NCBI GenBank assembly: GCA_020630695.1
Contig: JAHDIS010000017.1
Location: 1 to 60,911 of the forward strand
DNA length: 60,911 nucleotides
Direction: 5' to 3'
From: Paracoccaceae bacterium
GTDB lineage: Bacteria; Pseudomonadota; Alphaproteobacteria; Rhodobacterales; Rhodobacteraceae
In this document: positions 9,666 to 18,145 of the stretch, piece after piece
Position numbering within the stretch: the first letter of the stretch is position 1
Layout of the letters: the number at the start of each line of letters is the position of its first letter
The notes under the pieces: generated by a model
The model's input: only the letters and a program-made list of their open reading frames with translations
What the model was told of the DNA's origin: nothing
Databases searched by the model: none
Translations under genes and position numbers: made by a program

Positions 9666-9691
9666 AAGGGCCGGTTTATCCGGCCCTTTTT
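9666..9691 (+). terminator. Intrinsic terminator of ccoNOQP
   Basis: A nine-base stem AAGGGCCGG, loop TTTAT and a matching right arm followed by a run of five T. It lies 22 bases after the ccoP stop. Confidence 0.9.
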
Positions 9692-9751
9692 GCTGCAGAG
9701 ATGTCGTTTGACCCATAGCAATAGCGAAAGCCCGCATTGACAATTTCAAGG

Positions 9752-9771
9752 TGACAGGCAACTTACTGTCA
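9752..9771. promoter_or_regulatory. Short inverted repeat upstream of the LysR gene
   Basis: TGACAG at 9752-9757 and CTGTCA at 9766-9771 form a six-base dyad with an eight-base spacer, 28 bases before the LysR start. It could be an autoregulatory LysR site; nothing else supports it. Confidence 0.3.
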
Positions 9772-9799
9772 GACAAGCTTACAAAAATGGAAGCAAGGC

Positions 9800-10675
9800 A
9801 TGACGATCCGATTGTTGCGGACGCTGGTCGCAGTCGCAGACGCCAAAACATTCAGCGCCGCCGCACAGATTGTGCATGTGACCCACGCGGCAGTCAGCCA
9901 ACAGATGCAAACGCTCGAGGCGGATTTGGGAGTCGCGTTGTTCGATCGCGGCAGCCGCACACCGGAACTGACACCGATAGGACGCCTGATCGTCGACAAG
10001 GCCCGCACGCTAATCGCGGACTATGACAACCTCGTACCATCGGTGTTGGGCGATGGGGGTTTGACAGGCGTTGTTACCCTGGGCGTTCTGCGCACCACCC
10101 TGACAGGCCTGACGCCCAAGGCGGTTGCAGCGCTCAAGGCAAAGTACCCACAAATCGGACTGCACCTGCGGCCCGGGCTGACCGTTTCATTGCTCGCCGA
10201 TATTGAGCGCGGCAATCTGGATGCAGCCATTGTCAGCAAGCCGCACCTGATGCCTGTCGGGCTGGTTTTTCGCGAAATCACCCATGAGCCGATGCAACTG
10301 ATCACAGCGCTGGAAGAGCCGGATAACGATCCCGTTGAATTGCTGAGCACACGCCCGTTCATTCGCTTCAACCGCAGCGAAGTTGTCGGTGGATTGATTG
10401 ACGAATGGATCTTGTCCAAGCGGCTGCGCGTTGACGAGACAATGGAACTGGACAGCCTCGAAGCCATCTCGAGCATGGTGCGGGCCAACCTTGGCGTATC
10501 GATTGTGCCTAGACTGGCTGTACCGCCCCAAGCCGGTGCCGAAGTCAGGGCCATCGGGCTGGGCCCCGATGCACCGGTCCGGACTTTGGGATTGGTACAC
10601 CGCGAAGATCAGGTAAAGACCCGCGCTCTGGACGAACTTTTCGCCGCCATCATGGGCGTTCTCGATCCCGTCTGA
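9800..10675 (+). CDS. LysR-family transcriptional regulator
   Basis: 291 residues: N-terminal winged helix (residues 1-60, with FSAAAQIVHVTHAAVSQQM) and a substrate-binding-like effector domain (about 90-290). The arginine-rich GSRTPELTPIGRLIV region is the usual linker start. It reads toward the ten-gene minus-strand operon and the two ends are only 20 bases apart. A dedicated LysR gene beside a catabolic operon usually controls it, but here the genes are convergent, so the link is an inference. The operon promoter would be nearly 9 kb away at about 19.2 kb. Confidence 0.88.
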   Translation: MTIRLLRTLVAVADAKTFSAAAQIVHVTHAAVSQQMQTLEADLGVALFDRGSRTPELTPIGRLIVDKARTLIADYDNLVPSVLGDGGLTGVVTLGVLRTTLTGLTPKAVAALKAKYPQIGLHLRPGLTVSLLADIERGNLDAAIVSKPHLMPVGLVFREITHEPMQLITALEEPDNDPVELLSTRPFIRFNRSEVVGGLIDEWILSKRLRVDETMELDSLEAISSMVRANLGVSIVPRLAVPPQAGAEVRAIGLGPDAPVRTLGLVHREDQVKTRALDELFAAIMGVLDPV

Positions 10676-10695
10676 AACCGGTGCATCGTGATTGC

Positions 10696-12270
10696 CTAGG
10701 TCTCGAAAACAGGCGCGGCCATGCCCTGCATCTGAACATTCACGCAGGCCGGCAGGCCGCTATTCACGGCTGCGTGCAAGGCCGCTGCCAACTGGTTCCG
10801 TTCGGTCACATGAACGCCAAATCCACCCAACCCGACTACGGCAAGATCATACCGGGCCGCCCCCAGATCGCAGCCGATCAGCCGGTCTGGCCCAAATGAT
10901 CGCATCTGGATCAAATGCTCGGCGTTCCAGCGCTGATCATTTCCCACAACCGCAATGAAAGGCAGCTTTTCGCGAACGGCCGTTTCAAATTCGGCCAGAT
11001 GGAAGCCGACGGTTCCGTCACCCATCATGGCTATGACCGTTGCTTCTGGATCTGCGGCCTTGGCGCCCATGGCATAGCCAACGCCCCCGCCAATCATCCC
11101 GGACACACCATTGATGACCCGCCGCGCTGCCTTTGTGCCCGATTGCGCCCATTGGCCAAATTCGCCCCCATCGCAAATGAGGATAGGCTGCGATGCGGCC
11201 CTGAGAACCGCTTGCACCGCGTTGCAAATATCGATCGGCAAAATCCCCGGCGCCGATCCGCGCGGCGCGCGCTCTGCGGTCAGATCGCTGACGGTCTTGA
11301 TCCAACCCTCTCGATTGGGTTGAGGCGTGGCAGCCTGCACCAGCCGCTGTGCGACACTGTGAGCATCCCCCAACACTGCGCCGCCCAGTCGGGACTTTAG
11401 GTTGGTCTGCGCTCTTTCCAGATCCGCCTGATCCCCCAACACCAGATCCCAGAACGCAGCGGCTGGCCATGCCTCGACCGCGCCAAACGACAGCGTGAAA
11501 TCCACGCATTTCCCGATGCAGACAACGTGATCCGCTTGCTGTGCGACCTGCTTCAACCGGCCAAGCGCCGGGTCATTCAAACCGCGCGGACTCTCCATCG
11601 CTATGACGGGTGCTTGAAGCCGGTCCTGTAGTGCGTGGCGCAATCCCGGCGCCCGTGTTTCTGTCAGGCTGGGCCCCAACAAAACCAATGGCCGCGCGGC
11701 AGCGGACAACCGCGAAAGATCGGGCATCGGAACGTCCTGTGCCGCACCATCGCACATCGAAACAACAACCGCGGTTTCGTTCACCAACACATCGGCGGGT
11801 AGCGCCAGATGTACAGGTCCGGGGCGTCCTGAATGTGCCAATTGCATCGCGTCGGCAACAGCCAGAGACAGATTATCGGATCGCAATACCCGACGCGATT
11901 GTTTGGTTTGCCCGGCACTCATGCCGGTCTGGTCCATCTCCTGAAACGCGCCACATCCGTCGCGATCAACCGGACTGTCTCCGCTCAGCAGCAAGACCGG
12001 CGTGTCCGACGCGCGCGCGGCGATCAAGGCACCCACAGCATTCCCAAGCCCGCCGCCTGCGGTCACAAGCGCAACGCCAGTCCGACCCGTCAATTGGGCA
12101 TAGCTTTCCGCCATATAGACAGCCGCTGCTTCGTGCCGGGTGTGGACCAGCCGAATGCCCGCATCAATGCAGGCGTCAAAAATTGGCATGATCTGATTGC
12201 CGCTCAGCGCAAAGATGACATCACACCCACCATCACGCAGCGCGCGCACCAGCGCATCGGCACCCCTCAT
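10696..12270 (-). CDS. Thiamine-diphosphate-dependent enzyme, acetolactate-synthase-like, specificity unknown
   Basis: 524 residues with the three-domain layout of the acetolactate synthase / 2-hydroxyacyl-CoA lyase / benzoylformate decarboxylase family. The activating Glu is in RHEAAAVYMAES (about residue 43), and the ThDP/Mg motif begins MMGDGTVGFHLAEFE and ends near NDQRW. These enzymes cleave or join C-C bonds next to a keto group. It is the last gene of the operon; its ATG overlaps the stop of the sulfite-oxidase-like gene (ATGA). The N terminus FALSGNQIMPIFDACIDAG and GND (not NNN) in the ThDP motif set it apart from biosynthetic IlvB. Candidate reactions are decarboxylation of a 2-keto acid or a 2-hydroxyacyl lyase reaction. 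Confidence 0.82.
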   Translation of the reverse strand: MRGADALVRALRDGGCDVIFALSGNQIMPIFDACIDAGIRLVHTRHEAAAVYMAESYAQLTGRTGVALVTAGGGLGNAVGALIAARASDTPVLLLSGDSPVDRDGCGAFQEMDQTGMSAGQTKQSRRVLRSDNLSLAVADAMQLAHSGRPGPVHLALPADVLVNETAVVVSMCDGAAQDVPMPDLSRLSAAARPLVLLGPSLTETRAPGLRHALQDRLQAPVIAMESPRGLNDPALGRLKQVAQQADHVVCIGKCVDFTLSFGAVEAWPAAAFWDLVLGDQADLERAQTNLKSRLGGAVLGDAHSVAQRLVQAATPQPNREGWIKTVSDLTAERAPRGSAPGILPIDICNAVQAVLRAASQPILICDGGEFGQWAQSGTKAARRVINGVSGMIGGGVGYAMGAKAADPEATVIAMMGDGTVGFHLAEFETAVREKLPFIAVVGNDQRWNAEHLIQMRSFGPDRLIGCDLGAARYDLAVVGLGGFGVHVTERNQLAAALHAAVNSGLPACVNVQMQGMAAPVFET

Positions 12271-13373
12271 GCCGATCCGACGAAAACGCCGACCTCATGC
12301 ACCATGTTGTTGCCAAAACCCGACGCATCCCATGGCGGCTGCAGCGGTTGTACATGCCCCGCTGCGTCCGTGGCCCGGCACTGCAAAACGTGCTCGCCCG
12401 GCGAGGCCTGCCAATCCACGTGCCATCCCGTCCACGCATATCGTCCCACCGGGGCGATCAATTCGGCATCCTGCCATTGACCGTCCACGCCAAATTCGAC
12501 ACGCACAATCGGAACGCCGCCACCGGACCAGGCGCGCCCCTGCACGCGGGTGACACCCGGCTCGATGAACCGCAGCCGTGATCCCCAATCAGGCACACCC
12601 GGCGGAACCATCAACGATTTGACCCGGATCGCAGTCACCGGACGTCCCGGATCATCCACATGATCGCGGTAGCGGTAGGTTTGAACCTGCTGGAACCCCG
12701 TGTAGCGCTCGGTCAGCGCCTCGATCCGCGTCAACCATTTGACAGAGGCCATCCCGTACCAGCCGGGCACGACGATCCGGAGCGGCGCGCCATGTTGCGG
12801 CAAAAGCGGCTGACCGTTCATTTCGTAGACCAACAGCACATCCAATTCGGCCAGTTCCTGCGGTGTCAGGCTTCGTCCGAAGGGGTGCTTTTCGCCTTTG
12901 TCAAAACCAACGTCTGCGCCGGTAAAGGAAAAGTCCACGGTGCCTTCTGCGGGTCTGGCCCGCTCGATCAACGGTGCAAGGGGCGTGCCCGTCCATTCCG
13001 AAGTTCCCACCGCCTCAACGCCCCAGGGCATCGAGTGACTGCGCGGCGACACACGCGCGCGCCCGTTGCCCGCACATTCCAGTGTAACAGGCATGGTGAC
13101 CGAGGGCAGCGCGCGGATTTCATCCATCGACAGGCTATATGGCGCGTCGAAACCTGCGCCGAACTCCAGCTGATGACTCTGCGCATCAAGATGTGGGACA
13201 TCGAAATGTATCAAGAGGTAATGCGCGCCTGTTGGAGTAATGTCATGGCGCAACGTCTCAAGCAAAAGGCCGCTATTGCGATTGGCCAGACGGGTTTCGT
13301 CTTCTGAATAGAGCCCATCCTGCGTTTCAGGCTTGCCCGGATATGCTGTGAAAATCTCGCGCGTGCGGCCCAT
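12267..13373 (-). CDS. Sulfite-oxidase-family molybdopterin protein without signal peptide
   Basis: 368 residues: an oxidoreductase molybdopterin domain (about 40-215) and a C-terminal Mo-co dimerisation domain (about 235-365), as in SorA or plant sulfite oxidase. The Mo-ligand Cys is in TLECAGNGR (about residue 99), where classic members have CAGNRR. WTGTPLAPLIERA and VVPGWYGMASVKWL are family landmarks. There is no Tat twin-arginine or Sec leader: the protein starts MGRTREIFTAYPGKPETQ, so it should be cytosolic, unlike most bacterial sulfite dehydrogenases. No haem domain. It could oxidise sulfite released in the pathway or another oxo substrate. It begins one base after the preceding gene's stop. 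Confidence 0.85.
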   Translation of the reverse strand: MGRTREIFTAYPGKPETQDGLYSEDETRLANRNSGLLLETLRHDITPTGAHYLLIHFDVPHLDAQSHQLEFGAGFDAPYSLSMDEIRALPSVTMPVTLECAGNGRARVSPRSHSMPWGVEAVGTSEWTGTPLAPLIERARPAEGTVDFSFTGADVGFDKGEKHPFGRSLTPQELAELDVLLVYEMNGQPLLPQHGAPLRIVVPGWYGMASVKWLTRIEALTERYTGFQQVQTYRYRDHVDDPGRPVTAIRVKSLMVPPGVPDWGSRLRFIEPGVTRVQGRAWSGGGVPIVRVEFGVDGQWQDAELIAPVGRYAWTGWHVDWQASPGEHVLQCRATDAAGHVQPLQPPWDASGFGNNMVHEVGVFVGSA

Positions 13374-14039
13374 TCAAATCACCTCGTCCGTGCGGTCGTC
13401 GCTTTCACCATAGCGTTTCAGCACAGCGGGTTTGGTGCCTTCATAAACCCGAGCGACATTCTCAGCGATCTTTGCGTTTTCGCGTTCAAACAGGCAATCA
13501 CCATTCAGATCTGATGCAACGATGAACGGCCCCATTCTATTGCATTTGAGCACCCACATGGCCTGAGCAAGGCCCAGTTCCTCGTTCCAATGCACGGCCT
13601 CAACGCTTTCCACTCCACGTCCCAGAAGCGCCCCGGTGCCATAGCCGACGGTGGACAGGTATACCGCGCTATTGGGCACAAAATATTCGCGGTAGTCCTT
13701 TGACGACATGCCACCCTTACCCACGATCAGCTTGGCCCCTGTCTTGGCCATCCATTCCGGCAGCCACTTGGCAAAGCGGAAAGAGGCAGTCGCCGTCACT
13801 GCACCCATGTCAAAGCTGCCATCGGGGTTAATCCTTGCAGCCGGTGAGCAATGAAAATTCGCCGCCGATTGGCTGGGCAATTCCATCGGAATGTTGGCCT
13901 TGTCCTCCAACGCGCGCATATAGACGCCTTCGCGCGCCGTATACATCAACCCGTCCAGATAGACGACATCGCCCAAACGCAGATCAGCGATGGCTTCGGG
14001 GCTGGGCGTCGTCGAGAGTCGGACTTCACGCGGGCTCAT
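13374..14039 (-). CDS. Class I fumarase/tartrate-dehydratase-like hydratase, beta subunit
   Basis: 221 residues, similar to the C-terminal (beta) domain of class I fumarases and TtdB. Recognisable stretches are LRLGDVVYLDGLMYTARE, KLIVGKGGMSS and the tail GPFIVASDLNGDCLFE. Several usual active-site strings are altered: the family RDAAH appears as REGVY and the GPTT region as AVTATASF. It should pair with the alpha subunit encoded upstream and act on the Fe-S-bound substrate. ATG overlaps the stop of the small zinc-ribbon gene (ATGA). Probably adds or removes water on a fumarate-like double bond; the divergence suggests a substrate other than fumarate. Confidence 0.82.
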   Translation of the reverse strand: MSPREVRLSTTPSPEAIADLRLGDVVYLDGLMYTAREGVYMRALEDKANIPMELPSQSAANFHCSPAARINPDGSFDMGAVTATASFRFAKWLPEWMAKTGAKLIVGKGGMSSKDYREYFVPNSAVYLSTVGYGTGALLGRGVESVEAVHWNEELGLAQAMWVLKCNRMGPFIVASDLNGDCLFERENAKIAENVARVYEGTKPAVLKRYGESDDRTDEVI

Positions 14040-14413
14040 GCTTCATCTCCCAAAGTTCCTGCGACCTGACCAGAACGAAGCCTGTATCCGCAGCAGGCGC
14101 ATATTTTCGCACGTGGCGTTCTGAAGGGCTTGGAACAGCCTGGACAGAGTGATCCATACTCAGATTTTTTCAATCCATAGAGTTCTTCTGGATGCTCAAG
14201 TTCGATGCCAGTCAATTCAAAATATCGCTTCATCGCTTCCTGACCGTATGGTTCATATTGCCTGGCTTCGGCGATCGACACACCTGTCTGTTCACGATAC
14301 TTTTGGATCTTGACGATGCGCGCATCCAGCAACGGGGCGATCTGGTCCCACTCGTCTTCATTCAAGAGCGCAGCATCGCGGCCAATTCGGTATGCGTAAG
14401 TGTGGAACGGCAT
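14036..14413 (-). CDS. Small zinc-ribbon protein between hydratase subunits, function unknown
   Basis: 125 residues. The N-terminal two thirds look helical and charged (MPFHTYAYRIGRDAALLNED...); the C terminus has two knuckles, CPGC near residue 90 and CACC near 105, spaced like a zinc ribbon or rubredoxin-like site. I do not recognise the family. It starts at 14413, 34 bases after the alpha-subunit stop, and overlaps the beta subunit start by four bases, so it is translated inside the operon. In-frame codons further upstream lie in the alpha gene and are rejected. It might help insert the Fe-S cluster or bridge the two hydratase subunits; that is only a guess from position. Confidence 0.75.
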   Translation of the reverse strand: MPFHTYAYRIGRDAALLNEDEWDQIAPLLDARIVKIQKYREQTGVSIAEARQYEPYGQEAMKRYFELTGIELEHPEELYGLKKSEYGSLCPGCSKPFRTPRAKICACCGYRLRSGQVAGTLGDEA

Positions 14414-14447
14414 CAATCTATCGATTCCACAAAACAATGCCGACAAT

Positions 14448-15404
14448 TCATTCCGCGGCCTCCCTGACCGTCTCCCAATCCACCGTCTCGCGCCGCTGAT
14501 ATGCGGTGAACCAGTCGGGATCTGTCCGGTACTCGACCCGCCCATCCGCGTGAATGCGGGCCACCGCGCGGCGCGACGACAGGCAAAAGGCATGTACCGA
14601 CATGGGCATGCCGCCGGTGTGGCAATAGCCAACCTCGATATTGCAATCGATCACCATGTTCTTGCCGACAAAGCCCATGGCCCCCATGCCGATGGAATTG
14701 CCCAGTTCCTTGAACTCATCTTCCATCTCGGCGATGCGCGGGTCGGAATTGCGGCTGCCGACGACCCGCAAGGTAGAGGCGCGTTTTCCCAGCGTCATGC
14801 AAATGTCCTTGGACCCGCCCAGCCCGATGCCAATGATTGCGGGCTGGCAAGCCAGACCGCGTTTGCCGAAGGCCATCAGGCTGTCGAGATAAAACCGCTT
14901 GATCCCCTGAATGCCGTCAGACGGAAACAGCATCCGGTAATCGGTGCCGAACAGTCCGCCCTTGTGTACCGTGATCAGGTCGATCCACGCGCCCTCCGGC
15001 TCGAACCCGTATTCGATCTCGGGCGCGCCGATGCCGACATTGTTGTCATGATCCGTCCGCCAAAGCGGATGCACCCGGTTGGGTCGCAGTGGCACGCCGT
15101 TGGTGGCATTGGCGGTCGCGCGGCGCAACGCGGTCTCCAAAGCGCACATGCCGCCCTCGACCTGCGCCTCATTGCCCAGTTTGACAAACCACCGGGGCAC
15201 ACCGGTATCACCGCACATCGCGCGGCGGTCTTCCTTTGCGGCCTCATAATTCTCAAGCATCGCCTTGAGCACAAAGGACGACAGATCGCCATCTTCGGTC
15301 CGTGCGGCCTCTTGCAGCCCATCAAGATAGTCCTGTGGGATTTCAATGGCAGCCTTGTCCATCAGCGTTTCAGCGGTGGATTGGATGAGCGAGATGGGGA
15401 TCAT
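14448..15404 (-). CDS. Class I fumarase/tartrate-dehydratase-like hydratase, alpha subunit
   Basis: 318 residues, similar to TtdA and the N-terminal domain of class I fumarases. Three cysteines suited to bind a [4Fe-4S] cluster are visible: CGDTG (about residue 64), GLACQPAIIGIGLGGS, and VGYCHTGGMP. The family KGGGSEN string, which lies near the substrate, appears here as KGGLFGT, so specificity is likely changed. Class I fumarase relatives are known to act on fumarate, tartrate and mesaconate. The start overlaps the stop of the isochorismatase-like gene (ATGA). It should work with the beta subunit two genes downstream. Confidence 0.85.
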   Translation of the reverse strand: MIPISLIQSTAETLMDKAAIEIPQDYLDGLQEAARTEDGDLSSFVLKAMLENYEAAKEDRRAMCGDTGVPRWFVKLGNEAQVEGGMCALETALRRATANATNGVPLRPNRVHPLWRTDHDNNVGIGAPEIEYGFEPEGAWIDLITVHKGGLFGTDYRMLFPSDGIQGIKRFYLDSLMAFGKRGLACQPAIIGIGLGGSKDICMTLGKRASTLRVVGSRNSDPRIAEMEDEFKELGNSIGMGAMGFVGKNMVIDCNIEVGYCHTGGMPMSVHAFCLSSRRAVARIHADGRVEYRTDPDWFTAYQRRETVDWETVREAAE

Positions 15405-16036
15405 GGTTTGTCCACTCCAGTCTTCTGCAAAGCATCCACAACAGCAGAACGCGATTGAACCGCCCCGCGCTGAAGATAGGCCATTGCGCGCAAGGCAGCG
15501 TCATGCGCGTCCAGAGACGAACCGCCCACACAGTCCTCGACGACACGGCAATGGTAATCCCATTGGTGCCCGTCAACAAAAGTGTAGTGAACGCACACAT
15601 CGGTTAACCCACCGCACAAGATCAACGTTTGCACGCCCAGCCCACGCAGCAGGATTTCCAGATCAGTTCCAAAGAATGCCGAATACCGCCGCTTTTGAAT
15701 TATGTAGTCGCCTTTCCGAAAGCCCATCTGATCATAGGCTATTTCGGTGCGAGGGTCGGTATCGAGGCAATGAACATCTTCGTCGCCATCCAACTCTCGG
15801 CCAAAGTCCACGCCGTCAGAGCGATGAATTTCCTGAACGAAAATGACTGGGGTGTCTGCCGCATGTGCCGCTTCGATCAATTCGCGGCAGGCGATCATTC
15901 GATCCTTGTAGCCGGGCATATTGGCGATGGCCCGCTCTGTACTGTCGTCAATAAAGGTCGAAGCCTGAATGTCGATGACCAGCAAAGCAGGTTTACCCTC
16001 AATCAATGCGGCTTGGTTTGGTTTTTTCGGGGTCAT
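15401..16036 (-). CDS. Isochorismatase-family cysteine hydrolase
   Basis: 211 residues. The family catalytic triad is visible: Asp in LLVIDIQAS (residue 22), Lys in YIIQKRRYSAFFGT, and Cys in GGLTDVCVHYT. Members hydrolyse amides or ureido groups (nicotinamide, maleamate, N-carbamoylsarcosine, ureidoacrylate) or the vinyl ether of isochorismate. In an operon with a hydratase and an SDH-like complex, an amidase releasing a dicarboxylate (for example a maleamate-like compound) is attractive, but nothing in the sequence fixes this. ATG overlaps the stop of the flavoprotein gene (ATGA), and its own stop overlaps the next start. Confidence 0.88.
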   Translation of the reverse strand: MTPKKPNQAALIEGKPALLVIDIQASTFIDDSTERAIANMPGYKDRMIACRELIEAAHAADTPVIFVQEIHRSDGVDFGRELDGDEDVHCLDTDPRTEIAYDQMGFRKGDYIIQKRRYSAFFGTDLEILLRGLGVQTLILCGGLTDVCVHYTFVDGHQWDYHCRVVEDCVGGSSLDAHDAALRAMAYLQRGAVQSRSAVVDALQKTGVDKP

Positions 16037-17790
16037 TGTGCAGCCACCAGTGTTTCCGGCTCGCCTTCGGGCAGGATCGTCTCTCCCGGGCGGACGACTG
16101 TGAATTGAACAGGCTCAGTTGTAACGTGAACATTGGCACCGTCGAGACTGGACAGTGTGAAAGTGCTGTCTTCCATGGCACCAGGGTCTGGGAAATCCTC
16201 ACGGTAATGCGCCCCGCGCGAGTTTTCACGAGCCAGTCCCGCCTTGGTGATGACCTCGGAGATGTCACAAAGAGACCGCAGGTTCAGCCAGTCGTGCCAG
16301 GTGAGGTTGAAGGCCAGATTGCTGTCGTCCACACCGACGTCCATCAAAGCCTCGGACACCTCCGCGATACCGGTCAGGCCACGTTTCATCCCCGCCTCTG
16401 TCCGCATCACGCCAACCTCTTCCCACATCACATCCTGTAATTGTTTGCGCAGGGGTAGGATCAGATCTGGCTGGCGGTTCAAAGGATATGTGGCGCGTTC
16501 GAACTCGGCGGTCAAAACGTCTTCGTCCGGGTCGCGCAGGGTCATACTGGCCACATCACGGCCCATCGTATCGCCCGCGATGCCGCCATAGACGGTCGAG
16601 TTTGCCACGCCGTTACCACCCAGCCTGTTGGACCCATGCGCGCCGCCAGCGTCTTCGCCTGCCACATACAGCCCTTCCATCGCGGTGCGCGTGTCGACAT
16701 CAACCACAACGCCGCCCATGAAGTAATGCGCGGTGGGCACGACCTCGACTTTGCCGCCGGCCAGATCAAAGCCACTGTCCGCGCAGCGTTTGACCATACC
16801 TTTGAACTTCTCGGCGACCCAGTCGGGGCCAAGATGTGACATTGAAATGAACACACCCTCTTGGTCGGGATTGTTGTTCTTTCGCATCTCGGCATAGATG
16901 CCACGGCTGACCACGTCGCGTGTGGCACGTTCCCCTTTGCCGTCATAGTCAAACATGAACCGCTGGCCCGCGTGGTTGATCAACTGGCCCCCTGCCCCGC
17001 GCAGGCCTTCCTCTAGCACGGTGCCCGTCATTCGCGTATGATCCCCGGCCAAAAGACCGGTGGGATGGAACTGCACCATCTCCATGTCACGCAAGGAGAG
17101 CCCGGCCCTCAGCGCCATGGCAAGACCATCCATGGTCTTGTCACCGCTGGGCGTGTGGTACTTGTACATGGTTGGCCCGCCGCCGGTGGCCATCAGCACC
17201 GTTTTGGCCCGAACCAGCCGGAACCGACCCGTGCGCATGTCGATCATCAACACACCGGCCAAGGCACTTCGGTCGCGTGTGGGGATCAGGCCGACAGCGC
17301 GATGTTCCTGAAGCTTTTCGACTCCGCTGGCCAAAACCTTCTCCATCAGGCGGTTGATGATCTCGATCCCTGTCAGATCCCCTTTGTGCACCGTGCGATC
17401 CGCAGTCTGACCAGCAAATGCCTTTTGGTGCAGCGTGCCATCGGGATTGCGATCAAAGAAACAGCCGACTTCGTTCTCAAGCTCGCGAATGCGGACAACC
17501 GCCTGTTCGCACAGACGCCAAGCCATGTCCTGATTGGGCAGCCACTTTCCACCCTGAATCGTGTCCATGAAATGCCGCTCAACTGTATCACCGCCGCCCA
17601 GCGCCACGTTGTAGCCGCCCTGCACCATGCGCGTGCACCCGCATTTGCCAATCAAACCTTTGACTGCGATCGTGATCTTGGTGCCTTCGGGGGCCGTTTG
17701 CTGCGCATGAAGCGCAGCAAACAAGCCAGCACCGCCCGTCCCAAGGATCAGGATATCTGTATCGTGCCGTTCAATGTCTGAAATCCGCAT
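16033..17790 (-). CDS. Succinate dehydrogenase/fumarate reductase-like flavoprotein subunit
   Basis: 585 residues, full-length SdhA/FrdA relative. FAD-binding LILGTGGAGLFAALHA is at the N terminus. Conserved active-site strings are QFHPTGLL, the Arg in EEGLRGAGG (usually RGEGG), PTAHYFMGG and GSNRLGGNG. At the position where SdhA/FrdA carry the His that bonds FAD covalently (HTVAAQGG), this protein has CTRMVQGG, that is Cys. It should oxidise or reduce a succinate-like compound in the cytoplasm on the membrane anchor made by the two upstream genes. The enzyme is probably a paralogue of the TCA-cycle SDH; substrate unknown. Confidence 0.9.
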   Translation of the reverse strand: MRISDIERHDTDILILGTGGAGLFAALHAQQTAPEGTKITIAVKGLIGKCGCTRMVQGGYNVALGGGDTVERHFMDTIQGGKWLPNQDMAWRLCEQAVVRIRELENEVGCFFDRNPDGTLHQKAFAGQTADRTVHKGDLTGIEIINRLMEKVLASGVEKLQEHRAVGLIPTRDRSALAGVLMIDMRTGRFRLVRAKTVLMATGGGPTMYKYHTPSGDKTMDGLAMALRAGLSLRDMEMVQFHPTGLLAGDHTRMTGTVLEEGLRGAGGQLINHAGQRFMFDYDGKGERATRDVVSRGIYAEMRKNNNPDQEGVFISMSHLGPDWVAEKFKGMVKRCADSGFDLAGGKVEVVPTAHYFMGGVVVDVDTRTAMEGLYVAGEDAGGAHGSNRLGGNGVANSTVYGGIAGDTMGRDVASMTLRDPDEDVLTAEFERATYPLNRQPDLILPLRKQLQDVMWEEVGVMRTEAGMKRGLTGIAEVSEALMDVGVDDSNLAFNLTWHDWLNLRSLCDISEVITKAGLARENSRGAHYREDFPDPGAMEDSTFTLSSLDGANVHVTTEPVQFTVVRPGETILPEGEPETLVAAQ

Positions 17791-17791
17791 G

Positions 17792-18145
17792 TCAGATTGC
17801 CTTTAGAAAAAACAGGGCAGCCACGCCAAAGGACGCGGCCGTTGCACAGGCTGCGAGTGTTTTTTGAGATGGCGTCCATGGCAGCCATTCCAGTGCCATC
17901 AGACGCAGTCCGCCGAACATGTGAACTGCCAGCAGGAACACCAGACCAAACTCAGCCAGCTTCACAATCCCGGTGTCCGTCAAATTCAAAAACCCGTCCA
18001 ACCGTGCGGGGTCTGTCATGGCCATGGCCAGAACCCAGAAATGCAGCGGAAGAAACAGGGCCAGCCCAAGCCCCGACACTCGGTGCAGGATATAGGCGAG
18101 CCACAATGGATGCGCCCGTGAGTTTATGCCGCGCGCCGCCTTCAT
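17792..18145 (-). CDS. SDH-like membrane anchor, cytochrome b subunit (SdhC-like)
   Basis: 117 residues with three membrane helices. HPLWLAYILHRVSGLGLALFLPLH carries the HR-[ST]-G signature of SdhC, and VHMFGGLRLMALEW fits the second conserved His region, so haem b and a quinone site are plausible. The ATG at 18145 overlaps the stop of the preceding anchor gene by four bases; a longer open frame to 18247 lies inside that gene and is rejected. It anchors the flavoprotein and Fe-S subunits. Confidence 0.85.
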   Translation of the reverse strand: MKAARGINSRAHPLWLAYILHRVSGLGLALFLPLHFWVLAMAMTDPARLDGFLNLTDTGIVKLAEFGLVFLLAVHMFGGLRLMALEWLPWTPSQKTLAACATAASFGVAALFFLKAI

